The position numbers were made by a program, and so were the translations under genes. 64,000 bases of DNA from an uncultured Alphaproteobacteria bacterium (GTDB taxonomy: Bacteria > Pseudomonadota > Alphaproteobacteria > Rhodobacterales > Rhodobacteraceae), in the NCBI GenBank assembly GCA_913051655.1, contig CAJXHI010000007.1, forward strand, positions 21,170 through 85,169, in the 5' to 3' direction. Positions 57,388 through 64,000 of this stretch are shown here, piece by piece; the first letter of the stretch is position 1, and each line of letters starts with the position of its first letter. The notes below the pieces were generated by a model. That model saw only the letters and a program-made list of their open reading frames with translations, was not told where the DNA came from and did no database searches.

Positions 57388-58182
57388 TCAGGCAATCTTA
57401 CGACCCTTTACAGGTGCCCAGAGCCTCTTGTTTGTCATATAAAGAAGGACGGAGAGCACACCGAGTAACAAGAAACCAACAAAGCCTGTATACTTTCGAT
57501 CCATCATTTTGGGCTCTGCTGTCCACATTAGAAATGCAGCAATATCTTGGGCTTCACTAACCAGATCATTTGCATGACCGTCGTCAAAATCGACATCCTC
57601 GCCATAGAGGGGTGGAGCCATAGAAATCCACCCACCAGGAAAGGCTTTATTTTCGTAAAGCGTAACACCCGCCTCTTCTTTCTCTTCACCAGTGTATCCT
57701 GTCAGTAGAGATGCAATGTACTCAGAGCCACCCATACCATTCACAAGCTGACTGATCCCTGTCCCGTATGGTCCATGAAACCCAGCACGTGCTTTGGCCA
57801 TCAATGATAGATCTGGTGCTCCAGCGTCCACATTTTCAGGAAAATGGTCAGTCGGCTTAGCGGGTCGGTAGTCGTCCAACTCCGTATCAAAGATTTCAAA
57901 GTTTTCGGATGCGTAAGCGCGCACCTGCGCTGGTGAATAATTTGGGCCTCCCTCATCCGCCAATGTTCTAAGCGGAACATATTTCAGACCGTGGCAACCA
58001 GCGCAGACCTCTGTATAGATCTTGAGGCCGCGCTGCATCTGGTTTTGGTCAAAAGTACCCAAAGGGCCTTCAAACGAAAACGCATAGTTCACGATATATT
58101 GGTCACCACCACCCGCTGCCAAAGCAGTGTTCATACTCAGATTTACAGCTGCAAATACCCCCAGAGCTACATTCTTCAACAT
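57388..58182 (-). CDS. petC: Cytochrome c1 of the bc1 complex
   Basis: 264 residues with a signal peptide to about residue 22. Heme-binding CAGCHGLKY (residues about 58-62), a long periplasmic domain and one C-terminal membrane anchor ([14 protein letters not shown]). It passes electrons from the Rieske centre to soluble or membrane cytochrome c. Last gene of petABC, 19 bases after petB. Confidence 0.96.
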   Translation of the reverse strand: MLKNVALGVFAAVNLSMNTALAAGGGDQYIVNYAFSFEGPLGTFDQNQMQRGLKIYTEVCAGCHGLKYVPLRTLADEGGPNYSPAQVRAYASENFEIFDTELDDYRPAKPTDHFPENVDAGAPDLSLMAKARAGFHGPYGTGISQLVNGMGGSEYIASLLTGYTGEEKEEAGVTLYENKAFPGGWISMAPPLYGEDVDFDDGHANDLVSEAQDIAAFLMWTAEPKMMDRKYTGFVGFLLLGVLSVLLYMTNKRLWAPVKGRKIA

Positions 58183-58201
58183 GATATTTTGCTCCTATGT
58201 T

Positions 58202-59557
58202 TTATTCCGCGGGTGTTGCATCAGGTTGGCCATACCCCGACGAAGTCTTATCAGGTTTAGAATTATGCGCTTCAAAATCCGCTTCAATTGTTACTGGTTG
58301 CCCCAGTGGTTTCTCAATAACACCCAATAGAGGAAGAATTACGAGGAAGTATAGGAACCAATACGTCGACGCAATTAAAGAGAGGGTTGCATAGGGTTCT
58401 TCAGCAGGCATGGCTCCCAACCACATCAAAGCAAAGAAGTCGATCACCAAAAGCAGGAACCACCATTTTAACATAGGGCGATACCGACCAGAACGAATAT
58501 TTGAGGTGTCAAGCCATGGCGCTAAGGCCATTACCGCAATGGCACCGAACATGGCAAGCACACCAAAAAATTTCGCATCCACAATACCACCGGTTACAAA
58601 GCTCGCTAGCTGAACAACCCATACCTCTGCGGTAAAGGCGCGTAAGATTGCATAGAACGGAAGAAAATACCATTCAGGAACTATGTGTGCAGGTGTGGCT
58701 AACGGGTTGGCCTCGATGTAGTTGTCCGGATGCCCAAGGTAGTTTGGCATAAATCCGACAATTACAAAGAATACACAAAGGATAACTGCCAGCGCAAATA
58801 AATCTTTTATAACAAAATACGGCCAGAATGGTAGCGTGTCTTTTTCTGCTTCGGCTTTTGAGGTTCTACGAACCTCGACTCCAGTTGGGTTATTGTTGCC
58901 AGTTGTATGGAAAGCCCAGATGTGAACAATTACCAACCCGGTAATGAGAAAAGGCAAAAGGTAGTGCAAACTAAAGAACCGGTTAAGTGTTGCATTGTCC
59001 ACCGCAGGTCCGCCAAGCAGCCATGTTTGAATAGGCTCTCCGATGAATGGAATCGCCCCAAACAGGCCAGTAATAACAGTCGCGCCCCAGAAGGACATTT
59101 GACCCCATGGCAGCACATAACCCATAAATGCGGTCCCCATCATAAGTAGATAAATGAGCATTCCAATGATCCAAGTCACCTCACGAGGGGCTTTGTATGA
59201 CCCGTAGTAAAGGCCACGGAAGATGTGCGCATACACAGCGATGAAGAATAATGACGCACCATTCATGTGTAAATACCGTATAAAATGTCCGCCGTTCACG
59301 TTGCGCATAATATGTTCAATAGATGCGAATGCGAAATCAACATGGGGTGTGTAGTGCATTACAAGCACAATCCCTGTAATGATCTGCAGCGCCAAGCAAA
59401 ATGTAAGTACTATCCCCCAAATCCACATCCAATTCAGGTTTTTAGGTGTGGGGATCATCAGTGTGTCGTAAAGAAGCCCCACAATCGGCAGCCGAGAGTG
59501 AAGCCATTTCTCACCCTTTGATTTGGGTTTGTAATGATCATGTGGAATTCCAGACAT
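58202..59557 (-). CDS. petB: Cytochrome b of the bc1 complex
   Basis: 451 residues with eight membrane helices. Ubiquinol-site motif PEWYFLP, the Qo-loop [14 protein letters not shown], and the four heme-ligating His in helices II and IV are in place. The C-terminus extends about 20 charged residues beyond the last helix, normal for alphaproteobacterial cytochrome b. The start is 12 bases after petA. Confidence 0.97.
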   Translation of the reverse strand: MSGIPHDHYKPKSKGEKWLHSRLPIVGLLYDTLMIPTPKNLNWMWIWGIVLTFCLALQIITGIVLVMHYTPHVDFAFASIEHIMRNVNGGHFIRYLHMNGASLFFIAVYAHIFRGLYYGSYKAPREVTWIIGMLIYLLMMGTAFMGYVLPWGQMSFWGATVITGLFGAIPFIGEPIQTWLLGGPAVDNATLNRFFSLHYLLPFLITGLVIVHIWAFHTTGNNNPTGVEVRRTSKAEAEKDTLPFWPYFVIKDLFALAVILCVFFVIVGFMPNYLGHPDNYIEANPLATPAHIVPEWYFLPFYAILRAFTAEVWVVQLASFVTGGIVDAKFFGVLAMFGAIAVMALAPWLDTSNIRSGRYRPMLKWWFLLLVIDFFALMWLGAMPAEEPYATLSLIASTYWFLYFLVILPLLGVIEKPLGQPVTIEADFEAHNSKPDKTSSGYGQPDATPAE

Positions 59558-59569
59558 CTATAAATCTCC

Positions 59570-60130
59570 TTACCCAAGTTTAATTGTTTCTTCGTCAACG
59601 AACTGTGCAACTGGCACAGGAAGATTTGTTGGCGCAGGACCTTTGCGAATACGGCCTGATGTATCGTAATGTGACCCGTGGCATGGGCAGAACCAGCCGT
59701 TAAAATCGCCAGCACCATCGCCCAATGGCACGCATCCTAGGTGTGTACATACACCCATCATGACCAACCACTCACCTGTCTCGTCCAAAGCACGATTTTC
59801 ATCAGTTGCATCCAACTCAGGAGCGTTGTTGTTGCGTGCTGATCGATCTGGAAGCGTGCTCAATTCCACTGTACGTGCGAGCTCGATTTCTTCGTCTGTG
59901 CGGCGACGGATAAATACAGGTTTTCCTAGCCACTTCACAGTCAATTGTGTTCCGGGTTCGATGCCGCTGATATCAACGCGGATCGATGCCAATGCTTTCA
60001 CGTCTGCGGATGGGTTCATTTGATTCACAAGCGGCCACACCGCCCCTGCAGCGGCAACGGCACCTGTGCCCCCCGCAGCATAGTAAAGGAAATCTCGGCG
60101 TGTGCCTTCGTGGTCTGCTGTATCTGACAC
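59570..60130 (-). CDS. petA: Rieske iron-sulfur subunit of the bc1 complex
   Basis: 186 residues. Tat-like N-terminus [12 protein letters not shown] and one membrane anchor, then the Rieske cluster motifs CTHLGC and CPCHGSHYD. First gene of petABC; its promoter faces pnp across 423 bases. The complex oxidises ubiquinol and reduces cytochrome c. Confidence 0.97.
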   Translation of the reverse strand: MSDTADHEGTRRDFLYYAAGGTGAVAAAGAVWPLVNQMNPSADVKALASIRVDISGIEPGTQLTVKWLGKPVFIRRRTDEEIELARTVELSTLPDRSARNNNAPELDATDENRALDETGEWLVMMGVCTHLGCVPLGDGAGDFNGWFCPCHGSHYDTSGRIRKGPAPTNLPVPVAQFVDEETIKLG

Positions 60131-60553
60131 GAGGTTTCTCCATATCGCAATTGCTATTAAAGCCTTAGGAAACTGACAACGGACGACTGCCAGGATTTTG
60201 TTCGGCTTAATAACTCCGCTTTAAGCTAACGTCCAGCAAACAGTGAGGCAGAAACGCATTTTAGCGCCTAAGTGTCGCGGTTATTCTGGAATAGATGCAC
60301 ATAAACCCATTTTTTTCACAATGATTGAGATCAACCATATCTCAGTGATTCTTAATCCGCTACACCTTCCTACGACATTCCGAATAAGATGCATTTCAAG
60401 GTGGCGATTTGCCATTTTCATTTCTTTATTTCTCTTATAAGTGCCTTTTATCTGAAATCTGGCGCTTTGATCCCGGCGCTCGAAGAATGCGATACTGGGA
60501 TAAGGGGGAATTCGCCTCCTGAGAAATGGCCAGTAGGCCGATAGGAAACGTAG
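60131..60553. other. Divergent intergenic region between petA and pnp
   Basis: 423 bases that should carry both promoters. Just before pnp, GGGGGAATTCGCCTCC and GGCCAGTAGGCC can fold into short stems, which would fit an autoregulatory leader as known for pnp in enterobacteria (inference). No rpsO is present here, although it usually precedes pnp. Confidence 0.45.
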
Positions 60554-62698
60554 ATGTTTGATGTAATTACGAAATCGATGCAATGGGGTGAAGAAACCCT
60601 GACTTTGGAAACGGGCAAAGTGGCCCGTCAGGCTGATGGATCGGTCATAGCGACACTGGGGGAAACCTCAGTTATGGCGAATGTGACATTCGCGAAACAA
60701 CAAAAACCGGATCAGGATTTTTTCCCTCTGACGGTTCATTACCAAGAGAAATATTATGCTGCAGGGAAAATTCCTGGCGGTTTCTTCAAGCGCGAAGCGC
60801 GTCCAAGTGAAAAAGAAACGCTGACAGCGCGTCTCATCGATCGGCCAATTCGCCCGCTTTTTGTCTCTGGCTTTAAACATGAAGTCTTGGTGATGTGTAC
60901 GGTCCTAAGCCATGATCTGGTGAATGACCCTGACATCGTAGCGATGATTGCGGCGTCCTCTGCGCTTACAATCTCTGGTGTGCCTTTCATGGGTCCTGTG
61001 GCAGGATGCCGCGTTGGGTTCGTTAACGGATCATATCTTCTCAACCCAACGGTTGATGATATGGACAACCTGCGCACTGATCCAGAACAACGCCTAGACC
61101 TTGTTGTTGCGGGTACGAAAGAAGCCGTGATGATGGTGGAATCCGAAGCTTATGAACTGAGTGAAGATGAAATGCTTGATGCAGTGACCTTCGCCCATGA
61201 TCAGATCCAACCTGTGATCGACCTGATCATTGATCTCGCCGAAGATGCCGCGAAGGAACCTTTCGCTTTCTCAGCACCGGATTATTCTGAGCTTTATGAT
61301 GCGGTCAAAGCAGCAGGCCAGGAAGAAATGCATGCTGCTTTTGCCTTAACAGATAAACAGGAACGCACTGCCGCAGTTGCGGCGGCACGTACACATATCC
61401 ACGAGACATTGACCGAAGATCAATTGGCAGACAGTAATCTCGGTTCTGCGATGAAGAAACTCGAAGCTGGCATTCTACGCGGCGATGTGGTGAATGGTGG
61501 AAAACGGATTGATGGTCGTTCAACAACCGAAGTCCGCCCTATTGTAGCAGAAACCGGGCTCTTGCCACGTACGCATGGCTCCTCGATTTTCACACGTGGA
61601 GAGACACAAGCGCTTGTGATTACAACGCTTGGCACTGGTGATGACGAACAGATCATAGATGCGTTGCATGGCAATTCTCGAAGCAACTTCTTGCTTCATT
61701 ACAACTTCCCACCCTACTCCGTCGGCGAAGCAGGTCGGGTTGGCCCTCCTGGTCGCCGTGAAGTTGGACATGGCAAATTAGCCTGGCGTGCGCTGCAGGC
61801 AGTTCTGCCTGCGGCGACAGATTTTCCATACACCATCCGCGTTGTATCTGAAATCACAGAATCTAATGGATCCTCTTCAATGGCTTCGGTTTGCGGTGGT
61901 TCATTGTCTATGATGGATGCAGGAGTACCGTTGAAGTCACCAGTGGCTGGGGTTGCGATGGGGCTGATTCTCGAAGAAAGCGGTGACTTTGCTGTCTTGA
62001 CCGATATACTTGGTGACGAAGACCACCTTGGTGATATGGATTTTAAAGTGGCTGGTACTGAAAACGGCATTACATCTTTGCAGATGGATATCAAAGTTGC
62101 CGGAATCACACCTGAGATCATGAAGCAGGCACTGGCGCAGGCTAAAGACGGCCGTATGCATATTCTTCGTGAAATGTCGAAAGCCCTTACAGAGGCAAGC
62201 GAATTCAGCGTGCATGCACCGCGAATTGAAACAATGACCGTGCCAACCGATAAAATCCGTGAAGTCATTGGCTCTGGTGGCAAAGTCATTCGCGAAATTG
62301 TGGAAACATCGGGTGCAAAGGTTGATATTAACGATGATGGAATGATCAAAATTGCCTCACCCAACTTGGAATCGATCAAGAAGGCATATGATATGATCTA
62401 TTCCATCGTGGCAGAGCCAGAAGCTGGCCAAATTTATGATGGTAAGGTCGTCAAGATCGTCGATTTTGGTGCCTTCGTAAATTTCTTTGGAAAACGCGAT
62501 GGTTTAGTCCATGTAAGCCAAATTGAAAATCGTCGCCTAAATCATCCCTCCGATGTTCTTAAAGAAGGTCAGGATGTTAAGGTTAAATTACTTGGCTTTG
62601 ATGAACGTGGAAAAGTTCGTCTGGCAATGAAAATGGTTAATCAGGAAACTGGTGAGGAATTGCAGCCGGAATCTAAAGAAGATACTACAAAATCTTGA
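60554..62698 (+). CDS. pnp: Polyribonucleotide nucleotidyltransferase
   Basis: 714 residues. Two RNase PH domains (about 10-145 and 325-465, the second with [17 protein letters not shown]), a helical linker, KH domain (about 555-615, [15 protein letters not shown]) and a C-terminal S1 domain (about 622-690, [15 protein letters not shown]). Phosphorolytic 3'-5' exonuclease of the degradosome. Confidence 0.97.
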   Translation: MFDVITKSMQWGEETLTLETGKVARQADGSVIATLGETSVMANVTFAKQQKPDQDFFPLTVHYQEKYYAAGKIPGGFFKREARPSEKETLTARLIDRPIRPLFVSGFKHEVLVMCTVLSHDLVNDPDIVAMIAASSALTISGVPFMGPVAGCRVGFVNGSYLLNPTVDDMDNLRTDPEQRLDLVVAGTKEAVMMVESEAYELSEDEMLDAVTFAHDQIQPVIDLIIDLAEDAAKEPFAFSAPDYSELYDAVKAAGQEEMHAAFALTDKQERTAAVAAARTHIHETLTEDQLADSNLGSAMKKLEAGILRGDVVNGGKRIDGRSTTEVRPIVAETGLLPRTHGSSIFTRGETQALVITTLGTGDDEQIIDALHGNSRSNFLLHYNFPPYSVGEAGRVGPPGRREVGHGKLAWRALQAVLPAATDFPYTIRVVSEITESNGSSSMASVCGGSLSMMDAGVPLKSPVAGVAMGLILEESGDFAVLTDILGDEDHLGDMDFKVAGTENGITSLQMDIKVAGITPEIMKQALAQAKDGRMHILREMSKALTEASEFSVHAPRIETMTVPTDKIREVIGSGGKVIREIVETSGAKVDINDDGMIKIASPNLESIKKAYDMIYSIVAEPEAGQIYDGKVVKIVDFGAFVNFFGKRDGLVHVSQIENRRLNHPSDVLKEGQDVKVKLLGFDERGKVRLAMKMVNQETGEELQPESKEDTTKS

Positions 62699-62782
62699 TT
62701 AGCCTGCAATTGTGGAATAGACTGCATATCTTAATGTGGTCTATTTCAAAAAAGGTAAATCCATTAAATTGTAATACCAAAT

Positions 62783-63250
62783 CGTTGATGTTAGTTTGTT
62801 CGGAAGCATAGGCGAAACTGAAAACAATTCTAATCTCAAGGGAAATATTGGCGATATCGCGATCTTCGTTGACTACCACATTGTGAGTGGGAGCTTTAAA
62901 ATTAGAGTTGGGCTTCAGTTTGCCGAGATTTGCGTTGATCTAAATGCAACCTTGGCAAATAAAGATTTTTGTTATCAGACTGGCGTCTCAACCAACATGG
63001 ATTTAGCAATGAAAAGGCTCTGATTGTTTCTGTGGTTATCATAGTTATCTAGCCGATAGATTCGGTCTACGCATTGATCTCCTACTGATTATGACGAAGG
63101 GGTTGAATTCGCGGCTTCAACAAATATCAAATAGTCACTCAAGCTGAAAGTGACAAAGAACTCTCGAAAGCAAGAGATGATCTTAGCAAATTAGTGGGTT
63201 CTCTGTTTTAGCGTCATTGCCTCGTATTATTCTTTGTTTTAAAAGACACT
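62783..63250 (+). pseudogene. Possible decayed outer-membrane beta-barrel gene
   Basis: Coding-like text in several frames: VDVSLFGSIGETENNSNLKG through IVSGSFKIRVGLQFAE and STNMDLAMK up to about 63020, GSDCFCGYHSYLADRFGLRID in another frame, then QAESDKELSKARDDLSKLVG near 63140-63200. Alternating polar/hydrophobic strands suggest a beta-barrel. The family is not recognised. At least two frameshifts; a terminator-like hairpin follows. Confidence 0.4.
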
Positions 63251-63262
63251 TTTTGAAAACAA

Positions 63263-63300
63263 TGGCTCCATCCCTAACAGTGAGCCAGTTTCTTTTTGTT
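63263..63300 (+). terminator. Terminator-like hairpin after the decayed gene
   Basis: TGGCTC (63263-63268) pairs with GAGCCA (63282-63287) across a 13-base loop, followed by GTTTCTTTTTGTT. Confidence 0.45.
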
Positions 63301-63417
63301 ACAATAGCCCCTTGAATTTCTCACATCGAGGCGTTTAATTCTCAAATAAAGGGTCCGAACCAGCGTATCCTCTCGAATTAAACAATGTTACTTACAAAAT
63401 TTTCAGGAGATGACAGA

Positions 63418-64000
63418 ATGATTGAGAAACGTCAGTTTTACATTAATGGGTCTTGGGTTGATCCTATCGAAGGGCGTGACCATCATGTCATCAACCCTTC
63501 TAGTGAAGAGGCCGTAACGGTGATTTCGCTGGGCGGTCAAGCCGATACTGATGCTGCTGTTGCTGCGGCCAAAGCTGCATTTCCCGCTTGGATGGCGACC
63601 CCACCTAGCGCACGTATCGGGCTCTTGGAAAAACTTTATGAGGTGTATCAATCCCGCGTTGAAGATTTGGCGCAAGCAATGAGCGTAGAAATGGGCGCAC
63701 CAATTGAAATGTCGCGAACACAGCAAGTGGGTGTAGGTAGTACTCACCTAAAAGAATTTATTCGTGTTGCTAAGGAGTTTGATTTTGATAGTCCGCTCGG
63801 TGATCATGCCCCAAATGATATTGTTCTGAGAGAGGCTGTCGGTGTTACAGCATTGATCACACCGTGGAATTGGCCGATGAACCAGATCACACTGAAGGTG
63901 GGTGCTGCTGCGGCGGCGGGATGTACCATGATTCTTAAGCCGTCCGAAGAAAGTCCCCTTAATGCTGTAATATTTGCCGAAATGATGGACGAAGCTGGCT
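63418..64000 (+). CDS. Aldehyde dehydrogenase family protein, 3' truncated by window end
   Basis: 194 residues visible of about 475. Start ATG 63418 with AGGAGA eight bases upstream. N-terminal FYINGSWVDP and the cofactor-binding TPWNWPMNQITLKVG segment followed by LKPSEESPL, all standard for NAD(P)-dependent aldehyde dehydrogenases. The catalytic Glu and Cys lie beyond the window, so substrate class cannot be judged. Confidence 0.9.
   Translation, partial: MIEKRQFYINGSWVDPIEGRDHHVINPSSEEAVTVISLGGQADTDAAVAAAKAAFPAWMATPPSARIGLLEKLYEVYQSRVEDLAQAMSVEMGAPIEMSRTQQVGVGSTHLKEFIRVAKEFDFDSPLGDHAPNDIVLREAVGVTALITPWNWPMNQITLKVGAAAAAGCTMILKPSEESPLNAVIFAEMMDEAG

Noticed and set aside
61714..62379. 221-residue open frame on the minus strand
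   Set aside because: Antisense to the second RNase PH and KH regions of pnp; no recognisable motifs.
63340..63390. GGTCCGAACC-containing stretch as a tRNA T-arm
   Set aside because: No acceptor, D or anticodon stems could be drawn around it.

Overview
The window reads as chromosome of a marine alphaproteobacterium of the Rhodobacterales (roseobacter type). The grounds are a compact petABC (bc1) operon, class III formaldehyde dehydrogenase, aglEFGAK-type alpha-glucoside uptake, sitABCD-type metal uptake behind Mur-like palindromes, dapD/dapE flanking small genes, and aerobic-type molybdenum hydroxylase genes. Base composition is more AT-rich than in classical roseobacters (by eye, not computed), so an AT-leaning pelagic lineage is likely. 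Genus-level placement is not supported.

Layout. 1-2.7 kb: a form II CoxL/CoxM molybdenum hydroxylase pair (CoxL is cut by the window edge). 2.9-9.9 kb: dapD, a small conserved protein, a HAD phosphatase, dapE, a small gene broken by two frameshifts, RNase R and a lytic transglycosylase. 9.9-13.3 kb (minus strand): deoC and a two-domain ALDH16-type aldehyde dehydrogenase. 13.3-17.3 kb: an Mn/Zn/Fe ABC importer behind two copies of a palindromic box. 17.3-25.1 kb: SnoaL-like protein, class II aldolase, AMP nucleosidase, HU, DMT exporter, chorismate synthase and a choline-dehydrogenase-like GMC oxidoreductase. 25.2-29.4 kb: an AT-rich quaternary-amine (betaine/proline) ABC importer with a duplicated permease. 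29.5-30.5 kb: the decayed 3' part of a DMSO-reductase-family molybdoenzyme.

30.7-43.6 kb is the most interesting block. It holds a sulfatase, an alpha-glucoside ABC transporter with GH13 glucosidase (aglEFGAK), and a translationally coupled pair that resembles the sulfoquinovose monooxygenase (SmoC) and 6-oxo-glucose reductase (SmoB) of the oxidative sulfo-SMO pathway. A divergent GntR regulator and a Gfo/Idh dehydrogenase follow. I infer a sulfosugar/glycoside catabolic locus.

43.6-49.3 kb: SDR-like reductase, methyltransferase, then a selenium-binding-protein/methanethiol-oxidase homologue coupled to a membrane protein, an IclR regulator and a divergent glutathione-dependent formaldehyde dehydrogenase, a possible C1/sulfur module. 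49.3-57.3 kb: structured leader plus K+ channel, metallo-hydrolase plus stand-alone cyclic-nucleotide-binding domain, a catalytically dead resolvase-like protein, a secreted protein, a NarL-type regulator, an Hpt protein and an uncharacterised coupled pair (566 aa protein plus DUF3726-like protein). 57.4-64 kb: petABC (minus strand), pnp, a decayed possible outer-membrane protein and the start of another aldehyde dehydrogenase.

I saw no tRNA, rRNA, CRISPR array, insertion sequence or prophage.
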